This document shows, piece after piece, positions 1 to 8,495 of a stretch of DNA of 64,000 nucleotides. The DNA lies in contig CP143548.1 of assembly GCA_037015955.1 (NCBI GenBank), positions 2,040,001 to 2,104,000 of the forward strand, given 5' to 3'. Under the pieces are notes generated by a model. That model ran no database searches. It worked only from the letters and a program-made list of their open reading frames with translations, and had not been told where the DNA came from. Both the position numbers and the translations under genes were made by a program. This DNA comes from Lachnospiraceae bacterium JLR.KK008 (GTDB lineage Bacteria > Bacillota > Clostridia > Lachnospirales > Lachnospiraceae). The number at the start of each line of letters is the position of its first letter. Within the stretch, counting starts at the first letter, position 1.

Positions 1-849
1 GTCTCTGCTGAATTTCTGCATCGCCAGCTGCACAGAATTGATGAGAAACATCAGCAGGAATGACAGCACAAGCAGTACCAGAGCGATTGCCGCAGCATCC
101 TCATATTTATATTGTTCCAATTTCATCATGATAAGCAGCGGCGCAATCTGTGTTTGAAAAGGAATATTTCCGGCAATAAATACAACGCTGCCATACTCGC
201 CAATACCTCTGGCAAACGCCAGCCCAAACCCGGCCAGAAGCGCCGGAAACAGCTCTGGTAAAATCACATGGAAAAAGGTATACGCCGGTCCTGCGCCAAG
301 CATCGTGGCAGCCTCCTCATATTTCACATCCAGTTTCTCCAGGACCGGCTGCACAGCCCGGACAACAAAAGGAATTCCCACAAACACCATCGCAATCGTA
401 ATGCCGGTTCTGGTATAGGCGATCCGTATACCGGTCCTCGCTAACAGAGCACCGATCCATCCCTGATCAGAATAGAGATATGTGAGTGCAATACCCGCCA
501 CAGAAGTCGGCAGGGCGAGCGGCAATTCGATCAGCCCGTCCATCAGACGCCTGGCTGGAAACTCATAGCGCACGAGAACCCAGGCGAGAAGCAGTCCGAA
601 GGCAGCGTTGATAACCGCCGCCATAAACGCGCAGGAAAGACTGACGGCATAACCGGTCATCACCTGCCGGCTTGTGACAATATCTGTAAATTCCTGAACG
701 CTGAGCTGTCCCGCATATAAGAAGAGCGATGCCAGTGGTATGAGCACGAGACTGCCGAGCATGGCAAGTGTGATACCGAGAGACAGTCCAAACCCGGGAA
801 TGACTCTGATGCCATTGCGATTGATAATCTTTATGATCCGCTGTTCCAT
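1..849 (-). CDS. cysT: Sulfate ABC transporter permease CysT (partial, runs off left edge)
   Basis: Inner-membrane permease of the sulfate/thiosulfate importer. The frame is open from an ATG at 849 to base 1 without a stop (283 codons), so the C-terminus lies outside the window. The start follows a strong ribosome site (AGGAGAAGGAGC). The protein has several hydrophobic segments, and the permease EAA-type loop is visible as EEAATMLGAGPAYTFFHVILP, the contact site for the ATPase, followed by GFGLAFARGIGEYGS, both typical of CysT/CysW. It lies 34 bases after the sulfate-binding protein gene. CysW and the ATPase CysA would be expected beyond the left edge. A molybdate or tungstate permease is less likely given the neighbouring sulfate-binding protein and PAPS-synthesis genes. 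Confidence 0.88.
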   Translation of the reverse strand, partial: MEQRIIKIINRNGIRVIPGFGLSLGITLAMLGSLVLIPLASLFLYAGQLSVQEFTDIVTSRQVMTGYAVSLSCAFMAAVINAAFGLLLAWVLVRYEFPARRLMDGLIELPLALPTSVAGIALTYLYSDQGWIGALLARTGIRIAYTRTGITIAMVFVGIPFVVRAVQPVLEKLDVKYEEAATMLGAGPAYTFFHVILPELFPALLAGFGLAFARGIGEYGSVVFIAGNIPFQTQIAPLLIMMKLEQYKYEDAAAIALVLLVLSFLLMFLINSVQLAMQKFSRD

Positions 850-883
850 AAGTGCTCCTTCTCCTGTTCATGCGACCGATCGT

Positions 884-1963
884 CTATTCATAAATCTGAT
901 CGAAGACAGCGCCATCGTCAAAATAAGTGGCATACGCTTCTTTCCATCCGCCGAAATCATCGATTGTCACAAGAGTCATCTCCAAGTCAAACTGCCCGGA
1001 AAATTCCTGCAGAATTATCTCATCGGACGGACGATAATAATGTTCCCCGGCAAGACGCTGTGCCTGCTCACTGTACAGATACGACAGATAAGCCCCGGCG
1101 GCTTCCACTGTTCCGTGGGCGGAGGCGTTGGCATCCACAACCGCCACCGACGGCTGTGCCAGTATACTGATACTCGGCGTCACAATCTCGAACTCTCCCG
1201 GATATGCTTCCATGGACAGATATGCCTCATTTTCCCAGGCAATCAGCACATCTCCCTGTCTGTTCTCCACAAATGTATTGGTCGCCGCTCTGGCACCGGA
1301 GTCGAGAACGAGCACGTTTTCATATAACTTCTTCATCTGTGCCTTCGTCTCCTCTTCTTTCTCTCCATCCTGTTTCTGCCAATATGCCCAGGCGGCGAGG
1401 AAATTCCAGCAGGCCCCGCCGGATGTCTTCGGATTCGGCGTGATCACCTCCACACCGTCCCGGACCAGATCATCCCAGTCCCGGATGTTTTTTTCATTGC
1501 CTTTGCGTACCAGAAAGACTATCGTAGAGGTATACGGTGCACTGCCCTTTGCAAACTCTTCCATCCAGCCAGGCTCGACCAGCCCCGCTTCTTCGATGGC
1601 CATAATATCATGGGCCAGCGCCAGTGTCACCACATCGGCCTCATTTCCTTCGATCACCGAGCGGGCCTGAGAACCGGAACCGCCGTGCGACTGCGTTACC
1701 ACCACGTCCTGCCCGCCCGTTTCCTTCCAATAGGCAACAAACAATTCATTATAAGCGGCATAAAATTCGCGGGTCGGATCATAGGAGACATTGAGCAGCT
1801 CCACCGCCCCATCAGCGCCTGCTACCTGCTGCGCCTCATCTCCGCATCCTGTCAGAACGCCGCAAAGTATCAGCAGCGCCGCTGCCGCGGAGACCGGGCG
1901 CGAAACAAACCGCCGCCAGTTTGTCTTTTCATCCGTTCTCACCATTCTCATTGCCTTTATCAT
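884..1963 (-). CDS. sbp: Sulfate-binding lipoprotein of ABC importer (Sbp/CysP family)
   Basis: Extracytoplasmic solute-binding protein that delivers sulfate to the CysT/W permease. Family hallmarks are clear: SYDPTREFY near the N-terminus, QSHGGSGSQARSVIEG, ADVVTLALAHD, YTSTIVFLVRKGN and ITPNPKTSGGACWNFLAAW. An N-terminal hydrophobic stretch ends in the lipobox LTGC, so it is a lipid-anchored protein as expected in a Gram-positive. The start is uncertain: the frame is open back to 2041, but the residues before about 1963 are a Lys/Thr-rich extension with no good ribosome site; ATGs at 1963 and 1945 are both plausible and give normal signal peptides. It lies 146 bases downstream of cysNC and directly before cysT. 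Sulfate rather than molybdate specificity is inferred from the motifs and the neighbours. Confidence 0.88.
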   Translation of the reverse strand: MIKAMRMVRTDEKTNWRRFVSRPVSAAAALLILCGVLTGCGDEAQQVAGADGAVELLNVSYDPTREFYAAYNELFVAYWKETGGQDVVVTQSHGGSGSQARSVIEGNEADVVTLALAHDIMAIEEAGLVEPGWMEEFAKGSAPYTSTIVFLVRKGNEKNIRDWDDLVRDGVEVITPNPKTSGGACWNFLAAWAYWQKQDGEKEEETKAQMKKLYENVLVLDSGARAATNTFVENRQGDVLIAWENEAYLSMEAYPGEFEIVTPSISILAQPSVAVVDANASAHGTVEAAGAYLSYLYSEQAQRLAGEHYYRPSDEIILQEFSGQFDLEMTLVTIDDFGGWKEAYATYFDDGAVFDQIYE

Positions 1964-2109
1964 TTTTTTCCCGGCTGTCTTTCTTAGCACAGTCACTTTA
2001 CTTATCTTTATTGTCTTTATTCTCTTTAACGTATTTGTCATTCCTGTCTCTTTCGTCTTTGACTTTGTTATCTCTCCTTAATCCAGATACACAACGACCG
2101 CCGATACGA

Positions 2110-3942
2110 TCACTGTTTTATATATTGTCGTATCTCTGCCATCACCTTCTCAGCCGCCTCTTCCAGCGTGAGGGCACTCGTGTCGATCTCGATCTGTGCA
2201 TGCGACGGCGGCTCATAAGGGCTGGATATTCCCGTAAAATTCGGAATCTCTCCACTTCTCGCCTTCTGATACAGTCCTTTCACGTCGCGCCGTTCACACA
2301 CATCCAGCGGTGTACTCACATAGACTTCCAGGAAGCTGTCATCTCCAATGACCGCTCTGGCCCGCTCTCTGTCACTCCGGTAAGGGGAAATAAATGCCGT
2401 AAGCACAATCAGTCCCGCATCATTCATCAGTCTGGCTACCTCCGCCACTCTTCTGATGTTTTCAATCCGGTCCTGTTCCGTAAATCCGAGATTCTGATTG
2501 AGTCCCATCCGCACGTTGTCCCCATCCAGCAGCATCGTATGGTTTCCACTTACATGAAGACGCTTTTCGATCTCGTTGGCCAGTGTCGATTTCCCTGCGC
2601 CCGATAGTCCTGTAAACCACAGTGTCACCGGTTTCTGTCCCATTTTACCTGCACGCATTTCCCGGGAGATGTCCAGTTCCTGCCACACGACATTTTCAGA
2701 TCGTCTGAGCGCATGTTCGATGACGCCGCAGGCCGAAGTCATATTGGTAACCCGGTCAATCATAATAAAACTGCCCACCGATCTGTGGCTCCGAAACCGG
2801 TCAAACACGATCGTTTCAGAGGCCGCAATGTCACAGACCGCCAGCTCATTTTTATATAACTGCTTTACGGGCAGATGCACCCCTGTATTGACATCAATCT
2901 TGTATTTCACTTTCATGACAATCGCAGGGACCTTCTTGGTTCCTGTCTTTAACAGGAATCCCCTGCCCTCTACAAGCGGGCTCTCATCCATCCATAGCAG
3001 CGATGCGGTAAACAGTGCCGCCGTATACAGCTTTGTATCTCTGACAAACACACAGCCGCGGGAAACGTCAATCTCTCTGTCAAGCTGTATCGTCACCGGA
3101 CATCCCGCCTGCGCCTTGGCCACTCTTTGGTCCGCTTTATAGATTGCCTGCACTGCAGCCTGCTCACGGCTCGGCAGTACGACAATCTCTTCTCCTGTCT
3201 CGATTGTCCCGCATTCGATCTGTCCCTGAAATCCCCGGAACCGATGATCAGGCCGGCAGACTCTCTGAACTGGCATTACAAAACCCTGTTCCATGTTCTC
3301 CTCATCAAGGTCCACCGATTCGAGAACCCCCAGGAGCGTATCCCCCTTGTACCATCTCATGTTTTCCGATGTTTGTGTCACATTGTCGCCTTCTGTAGCG
3401 GAGACCGGAATCACCGTCACGTGCTCCAGATCCAGATCTGCCGCCAGAATACGGACATCTTTCGTTACCTGTTCATAACGTGTCTCATCATAATGAACGA
3501 GATCCATTTTATTAACTGCAAACACAAAGTGCGAGATACCCATGAGCGCACAGATCCGGGCATGGCGCCTCGTCTGTAATAAAATTCCCTGCGATGCGTC
3601 AACCAGGATGACCGCCAGATCGGCAAAGGATGCACCGACGGCCATATTCCGCGTATACTCCTCATGCCCCGGCGTATCAGCCACGATAAAACTACGGTTC
3701 TGCGTCGTAAAATACCGATAGGCCACATCGATCGTGATCCCCTGCTCCCGCTCTGCCGTCAGTCCGTCAAGAAGCAGAGAATAGTCGATAAAACCGCCGC
3801 GGCTTCCAACTTTGCTGTCAAGCGCCAGCGCCTGTTCCTGATCGGCAAACAATAACTTAGCATCATATAACATATGTCCGATCAGCGTAGACTTCCCATC
3901 GTCCACACTGCCACACGTAATAAATTTCAGCAGTCCCTTCAT
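2110..3942 (-). CDS. cysNC: Bifunctional sulfate adenylyltransferase large subunit / APS kinase (CysN-CysC fusion)
   Basis: Makes PAPS from sulfate with CysD: the GTPase part drives ATP sulfurylase, the C-terminal part phosphorylates APS. 610 residues. The N-terminal GTPase shows GSVDDGKST (11-19), DTPGH (89-93) and NKMD (144-147), followed by EF-Tu-like beta-barrel domains; the APS kinase domain covers about 439-610 with P-loop GLSGAGKST (445-453), the SPYRSDRERAR segment and YQKARSGEIPNFTGISSPYE. The open frame extends to 4062, but that part overlaps cysD out of frame; the ATG at 3942, one base after the cysD stop, starts the GTPase correctly. The kinase domain shows that the product is PAPS. 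No PAPS reductase is seen, and sulfotransferases lie about 20 kb upstream on the same strand. Confidence 0.95.
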   Translation of the reverse strand: MKGLLKFITCGSVDDGKSTLIGHMLYDAKLLFADQEQALALDSKVGSRGGFIDYSLLLDGLTAEREQGITIDVAYRYFTTQNRSFIVADTPGHEEYTRNMAVGASFADLAVILVDASQGILLQTRRHARICALMGISHFVFAVNKMDLVHYDETRYEQVTKDVRILAADLDLEHVTVIPVSATEGDNVTQTSENMRWYKGDTLLGVLESVDLDEENMEQGFVMPVQRVCRPDHRFRGFQGQIECGTIETGEEIVVLPSREQAAVQAIYKADQRVAKAQAGCPVTIQLDREIDVSRGCVFVRDTKLYTAALFTASLLWMDESPLVEGRGFLLKTGTKKVPAIVMKVKYKIDVNTGVHLPVKQLYKNELAVCDIAASETIVFDRFRSHRSVGSFIMIDRVTNMTSACGVIEHALRRSENVVWQELDISREMRAGKMGQKPVTLWFTGLSGAGKSTLANEIEKRLHVSGNHTMLLDGDNVRMGLNQNLGFTEQDRIENIRRVAEVARLMNDAGLIVLTAFISPYRSDRERARAVIGDDSFLEVYVSTPLDVCERRDVKGLYQKARSGEIPNFTGISSPYEPPSHAQIEIDTSALTLEEAAEKVMAEIRQYIKQ

Positions 3943-3943
3943 A

Positions 3944-4846
3944 TCAGAAGTAACCTTCTTTCTTTCGTTTTTCCATACTCGCAGAGCCGCCGTCCTTATC
4001 AATGACACGGCTTGTCCGCTCGGATGCCACCGAGCGCAGCGTCTCTTCAATGATCTCCTCAAGCGTCACCGCCCCGGAAAAAACCCCACCCGACAGCGGA
4101 TAGCAGCCGAGTGTCCGGAAGCGGACCATCTTTCGCTCCGGGACCTCGCCCGGTAAAAGGCGCATTCTGTCATCATCGACCATGATAATATTCCCGTCCC
4201 GGCAGACGACAGGACGTTCTGCTGCAAAGTAGAGCGGAACAATGTCAATCGCCTCCCGCCGGATATACTGCCAGATGTCTTTTTCCGTCCAGTTCGAGAT
4301 CGGAAACACCCGGATACTCTCTCCCTTTCTGATTTCTGTATTGTACAGCTTCCACATTTCCGGCCGCTGGTTTTTCGGGTCCCAGGCGTGAGCGGCATTA
4401 CGAAACGAGAAGAGCCGTTCCTTGGCCCGGCTTTTTTCCTCGTCTCTGCGGCCACCGCCGAAGGCCGCCGTAAATCCATACAGATCAAGTGCCTGTTTCA
4501 AAGCCTGTGTCTTCATAATATCCGTATAAGCCGCGCCATGGTCAAAAGGATTGATGCCCTGTCTGATCCCTTCCTCATTCGTATAGACGAGCATCTCAAT
4601 TCCCTTCTCTCCGGCGATGCGATCCCGAAAATCGATCATCTCCCGAAATTTCCATGTGGTATCAATATGTAAAAACGGAAACGGTGGTTTCTCCGGATAA
4701 AACGCTTTCATCGCCAGGTGCAGCATAACCGAACTGTCCTTGCCAATCGAATACAGCATTACCGGCTTCTCGCATTCCGCCGCCACCTCACGGATGATAT
4801 AGATCGCCTCCGCCTCCAACTCGTCCAGATGTGATAATCCGCTCAT
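3944..4846 (-). CDS. cysD: Sulfate adenylyltransferase small subunit CysD
   Basis: Catalytic subunit of ATP sulfurylase, forming APS and pyrophosphate from ATP and sulfate together with CysN. 300 residues, the usual length. The PP-loop motif SIGKDSS is at 33-39, followed by family segments [48 protein letters not shown] and [12 protein letters not shown]. It is translationally coupled to cysNC (one base between stop and start) and starts three bases after the stop of the XRE-type regulator gene, so all three are probably one operon. Together with the sulfate importer downstream it forms a sulfate activation unit. Confidence 0.96.
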   Translation of the reverse strand: MSGLSHLDELEAEAIYIIREVAAECEKPVMLYSIGKDSSVMLHLAMKAFYPEKPPFPFLHIDTTWKFREMIDFRDRIAGEKGIEMLVYTNEEGIRQGINPFDHGAAYTDIMKTQALKQALDLYGFTAAFGGGRRDEEKSRAKERLFSFRNAAHAWDPKNQRPEMWKLYNTEIRKGESIRVFPISNWTEKDIWQYIRREAIDIVPLYFAAERPVVCRDGNIIMVDDDRMRLLPGEVPERKMVRFRTLGCYPLSGGVFSGAVTLEEIIEETLRSVASERTSRVIDKDGGSASMEKRKKEGYF

Positions 4847-4849
4847 TTG

Positions 4850-5194
4850 TTATTCCTCCAAATACACTTGCATGAGTTTGAACGCCATCTTTCTCTGTTC
4901 CGGCGCACTGCTCTCAAGAAGAGTCAAAATCTCCTTATCTTCCCCGCTCTCCGTCGATGCCGTCTCCCTGCCATAGATCAAAACATCGACCGTCACCTGA
5001 AAAAAAGAGGCTGCCTGTAATATCGTCTCGAGCGGAATCTCCCGCTTCCCCTCTTCCATTTCCAGATACGCATTTTCCTCCAGACCAAGTTCCCGGGCCA
5101 TTTCCTGGCAGTCGGCCTCTCTCTGCAGACGCATCTGTCTCATACGGTCTCTCAAATCAAGTTTATCATCGGTCAGGTCACTTTCTTCTTTCAT
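4850..5194 (-). CDS. XRE-family helix-turn-helix regulator next to cysD
   Basis: Small DNA-binding protein of 114 residues. The HTH covers about 20-75 (RMRQMRLQREADCQEMARE, then a recognition part with EENAYLEMEEGKREIPLETI and FFQVTVDVLIYG, the usual XRE end). The C-terminal tail (ILTLLESSAPEQRKMAFKLM...) is closely similar in plan to the tail of the next gene upstream (ILLLLRRSKTEKREKAIKIL...), so the two HTH proteins are paralogues. The start is taken at the ATG at 5194 rather than the TTG one codon upstream. It sits three bases before cysD and is a candidate regulator of the sulfate activation genes. That role is inferred from position only. Confidence 0.8.
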   Translation of the reverse strand: MKEESDLTDDKLDLRDRMRQMRLQREADCQEMARELGLEENAYLEMEEGKREIPLETILQAASFFQVTVDVLIYGRETASTESGEDKEILTLLESSAPEQRKMAFKLMQVYLEE

Positions 5195-5273
5195 CAATGG
5201 TACGTCCTTTGTCTCATATATCTGTAATCCGGCAGCTTCCTGTCTTATGCTGCCTGCCCTCTGTCTTGCCGTG

Positions 5274-6380
5274 CTACTGTGTCAGACAGGCCCGGAGAAT
5301 CTTTATGGCTTTTTCCCGTTTTTCTGTCTTACTGCGGCGCAGCAGGAGCAAAATCGCCACACTCTCGCGCGCATAGCCGCTTTCTCCTGTCACTGTCCAG
5401 TTGCCGCGAAGCACATATTCGAGCGGCACACGATAATAAGCGGCGAGCCGGACCGCTGTCTCCAGAGACAATTCTCCTGCGCCGGATTCATACCCCATAT
5501 AATCCTCCTTTGTCATATGCAGATCCTTTGCTACTTTTCCTGCAGAAAAGCGAAGCAGTCTGCGCATCCCGCGTATCCTTGTTCCTGTGCTCTTTTGGTC
5601 ATACCGAATACAACCGGAAATACCTGCTTCCTGTGAGACTGAAATTTTGTCCTGCTTTGACAGAGCCCTGCGGTAACGCTCCCGCTCCATACTCCAGATC
5701 ATACCGATCGCTTCCAGTTTCCGTATTTCACTGTCCGACAGGTTACGCTTGCCGGGACGATGATGGTAACATTCTCTCTGTGTACAGAGCCATTTACCGA
5801 GCCGCTGCCCGCCTTCTGTCACATAATTGGCGCGCACCCGCAGATTGCCATTGGCCTCATAATAATTCCTGGCAATGGTATACCATGCTTCCCACTCCCG
5901 CGGCGTGTGCAGCTCCCAGCAAACCCCACACTGTTCCAGGTCTGCAACCTGCCTCTCTGATAACCGCCCTGCGGCAAATCTCTGTTTCTGTTCGATCAGC
6001 CAGTTTCCTAGGCTGTATGGTCCCTGAACATACCCTTTGGGAATTTCCAGATTCCCATATGTATGATAATACAATGCCGCCTGCCGCACCCATTCTTCCC
6101 ACGGGAAACGGTACTCCAGTTTCCAGACCATACCGATGGCTTCCAGTGCATCGATCTCCCCGGCATATAATTGCCCATTGACCGAACCGACGCCATTATA
6201 CTGTGCCCGTTTTCGCTCGATCCATCTGCCAAGACGATTCCCCTCCGGTGTGACATACTCACCCGGTACAAGCAGATCTCCATAGGTCTCCCGATAGATC
6301 TGAGCGTCCGCCAGCCACTCCTGAAAGGGACGTCGCTGCTGTCTGTTTCTGTTCTTCCCGGCGCTTCCTTCTCTGTTCAT
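5274..6380 (-). CDS. Protein with three helicase-associated (HA) repeats and a C-terminal XRE-type HTH, no helicase
   Basis: 368 residues. Three repeats of about 65-70 residues each follow the helicase-associated domain pattern: an aromatic start (FQEWLADAQIYRETYGDLLVP, WEEWVRQAALYYHTYGNLEIP, WEAWYTIARNYYEANGNLRV), a middle LGxW-x-x-x-(K/Q)R, and an end of the type LEAIGMVW / LEQCGVCW / LEAIGMIW. The last about 100 residues form an XRE-like HTH with the tail shared by the regulator at 4850. HA domains are best known at the C-terminus of helicases, where they bind nucleic acid; here no helicase is present. The GTG at 6395 is also possible, but the ATG at 6380 has better spacing to GAGAGGTGG. 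It follows the exporter ATPase gene by 30 bases, so it may be cotranscribed with the glycan locus. Function unknown. Confidence 0.75.
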   Translation of the reverse strand: MNREGSAGKNRNRQQRRPFQEWLADAQIYRETYGDLLVPGEYVTPEGNRLGRWIERKRAQYNGVGSVNGQLYAGEIDALEAIGMVWKLEYRFPWEEWVRQAALYYHTYGNLEIPKGYVQGPYSLGNWLIEQKQRFAAGRLSERQVADLEQCGVCWELHTPREWEAWYTIARNYYEANGNLRVRANYVTEGGQRLGKWLCTQRECYHHRPGKRNLSDSEIRKLEAIGMIWSMERERYRRALSKQDKISVSQEAGISGCIRYDQKSTGTRIRGMRRLLRFSAGKVAKDLHMTKEDYMGYESGAGELSLETAVRLAAYYRVPLEYVLRGNWTVTGESGYARESVAILLLLRRSKTEKREKAIKILRACLTQ

Positions 6381-6410
6381 AGATCGAATTGCCACCTCTC
6401 ATCTTCCCTG

Positions 6411-7139
6411 TTACAACTGCATAAATTTATCATATTCAGCCAGAACGTTCCCTGTCTCTCCCATCATCCGGTATTTACCGCCATCGATCCAGAGTATCTT
6501 GTCACAGAATTTTTTCAATGTCTCCGTCGCATGAGAGACAATAAGGACCGTACGGTCACTCATCATCAGCTCTTCCATTTTCCTGTAACTTTTTTTGCGG
6601 AATCGCTCATCTCCCACGGATAACACCTCATCCACCAGCATAATATCCGTGTCCAGAATTGCCGTGACGGCGAATGAAAGTTTGGAATACATACCGCTGG
6701 AATAAGTACGCACCGGGCGGTCAATAAAATCACCCAATTCCGAAAATTCAATGATCTCTTCCATATGCTCTCTGATATAGCCGAGGCCGCAGCCCAGCAG
6801 CATCCCGGACTTTAAAATATTCTCTCTGCCTGTATTGTTGCCGTTAAAGCCGATACCGATCGCCATCAGTGACACCCGGTTCCCTTTCGTATCGATTTCG
6901 CCCTCGTCCGGCTGAAAAATACCTGCGATTGAGCGCAGAAGCGTCGTCTTGCCGGAACCGTTGCGTCCGACAATGCCGAGAATCTCTCCTTTATTTACAG
7001 TGAAAGAAATGTCATTGACAGCGCGCACCACGTTCGCCTTTTTTACCTCTCCTTTTCGGAAGCTCTTTGCCAGAGACATGTGCGACAGATCATAATAATC
7101 AATACTGACATGTTCTACCTGCAATGCTTTTTCTTTCAT
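6411..7139 (-). CDS. Polysaccharide/teichoic acid ABC exporter ATPase (Wzt/TagH/RgpD-like)
   Basis: ATP-hydrolysing subunit of an ABC-2 type glycan exporter, cytoplasmic side of the membrane. 242 residues. Walker A is GRNGSGKT (58-65), the signature region is YSSGMYSKLSFAV and Walker B is DIMLVDEV; the N-terminal part (DYYDLSHMSLAKSFRKGEV) is the region typical of Wzt/TagH proteins before the ATPase core. It lacks the C-terminal carbohydrate-binding domain found in some Wzt proteins, so recognition of a terminal sugar cap by this subunit is unlikely. The ATG directly follows the permease stop (TAG then ATG). It is the last gene of the glycan biosynthesis run. Confidence 0.92.
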   Translation of the reverse strand: MKEKALQVEHVSIDYYDLSHMSLAKSFRKGEVKKANVVRAVNDISFTVNKGEILGIVGRNGSGKTTLLRSIAGIFQPDEGEIDTKGNRVSLMAIGIGFNGNNTGRENILKSGMLLGCGLGYIREHMEEIIEFSELGDFIDRPVRTYSSGMYSKLSFAVTAILDTDIMLVDEVLSVGDERFRKKSYRKMEELMMSDRTVLIVSHATETLKKFCDKILWIDGGKYRMMGETGNVLAEYDKFMQL

Positions 7140-8495
7140 CTATACCACCTTTACATATCCGTTTTCGCTCTTATATACGACATGAACGCCCATATAGCCA
7201 AGAAGCAGGGACAGCACTGTCCATACCCCAATCAGCGGAACATTCGCCATCACATTGCCAAGCAATGCATTCCGCATCGTATCCACAAACATGGATACCG
7301 GATTGAGCACAAGCATCATCACATTCAATGGCACCGAAAGGCCCGTGATCACATCATAAAAAACGCCGGATAAAAACATCATCATCTGCAGCAAAATTCC
7401 CACCGCATATCCCAGATCATCGATGTATACGCCATAATGAAGGAAGAACATGCCCAAACCAAATGATACCAGAATCATGACCCCATATGCCGGCAGCAGC
7501 CAGAAGACACACCAGCCGATCCGTACATGAAAGATCAACAACATTGGTATGAGTACGATCAGAGAAAATAACAGTTTAAAGAAATTCAGGATCATATTCG
7601 AGATCAACAGCACATGTTTTGGCACATACACTTTCGTTACAATATCTCTGTTGGAACGAACGCATTTTACGCTGTAATTGATCGTTTTATGAAAAAAGTT
7701 CCACATCAGAAGGCCGGAAAAGACAAACGTCGCATAATTTTCCACCGAGCTTCCCATGACTTTTCCGAAAACGATCACATAGACAAGCATATTAAAAAAC
7801 GGTTCCAACAGCCACCAGAGACGATTCAGATAAGAATTGGCAACTTCCGCCTTCAGATCCGCATTTGCCGCGTATACCATAAAAGGACCATATCTTTTTA
7901 TATCCTTCATAAATCTTTTTATCTCATAAATCGGGCTGTGATTATTACGAATATTTGGATCAAATCTCTCTCCAAACGCGTTGACTAAGATCCACAAAAA
8001 CATAACGAGTGCAAGCAATATTTCCGCCAGAATCAGTCTCTCCGCAAAAAAAGATTCTGATATTCTCCGCAACATGTCGCCGGCTTTCCCATTAAACGTG
8101 ATTTTGTTATCATTAATCACCGCGTACTCCTGCAAACTGCCAGACGGTATCTTCTCCACGCACACACTTTTAAATATGCGATATATTCTGATCTCCCTGA
8201 TTCCCTGATCGGAATGATCTGATAAGTCCATACACAACTGCTCTGACTCTTTGATTTCATCGGCAGAAAAACGAGCAGAAACTGTACAGCCGTACATATC
8301 AATCATGACTGTCACATCCTGATCCTTCACCGGATATACCGCCAAAAGGATCATTGCGGTAAGAAAGAAAACCAAAAGAATCACTTTTAATACTTTTATC
8401 CATTTTCGTGTGTTGTTGTCGTAACTTATCCTGTCAGTCAAATTAAAGTATCCCCCAATAATAAACTGAATTTTTGTAAAACCAAACCAGATCAT
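7140..8495 (-). CDS. ABC-2 glycan exporter permease (Wzm/TagG-like) with an added N-terminal extracytoplasmic domain
   Basis: Membrane subunit of the glycan exporter, 451 residues. The ABC-2 permease core starts near residue 200 (MKDIKRYGPFMVYAANADLK, LNRLWWLLEPFFNMLVYVIV) with six hydrophobic stretches, as in TagG/RgpC. Upstream is an extra part: one hydrophobic segment at 34-55, about 100 polar residues (56-153) predicted outside, and a second hydrophobic segment at 154-175. Normal Wzm/TagG proteins have about 260-280 residues and lack this part. The start overlaps the stop of the GT2-TagD gene by four bases (ATGA). The exporter pairs with the ATPase at 6411. The added domain might bind the polymer or a partner outside the cell; that is inference. 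Confidence 0.87.
   Translation of the reverse strand: MIWFGFTKIQFIIGGYFNLTDRISYDNNTRKWIKVLKVILLVFFLTAMILLAVYPVKDQDVTVMIDMYGCTVSARFSADEIKESEQLCMDLSDHSDQGIREIRIYRIFKSVCVEKIPSGSLQEYAVINDNKITFNGKAGDMLRRISESFFAERLILAEILLALVMFLWILVNAFGERFDPNIRNNHSPIYEIKRFMKDIKRYGPFMVYAANADLKAEVANSYLNRLWWLLEPFFNMLVYVIVFGKVMGSSVENYATFVFSGLLMWNFFHKTINYSVKCVRSNRDIVTKVYVPKHVLLISNMILNFFKLLFSLIVLIPMLLIFHVRIGWCVFWLLPAYGVMILVSFGLGMFFLHYGVYIDDLGYAVGILLQMMMFLSGVFYDVITGLSVPLNVMMLVLNPVSMFVDTMRNALLGNVMANVPLIGVWTVLSLLLGYMGVHVVYKSENGYVKVV

Noticed and set aside
563-871. Minus-strand open frame of 102 residues over the CysT gene
   Set aside because: It is out of frame with the clear permease frame, has no family features and no ribosome site. 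The real gene runs off the window edge.
2110-3942. EF-Tu or another translation GTPase
   Set aside because: The GTPase domain is followed by an APS kinase domain and coupled to cysD, which identifies CysN-CysC.
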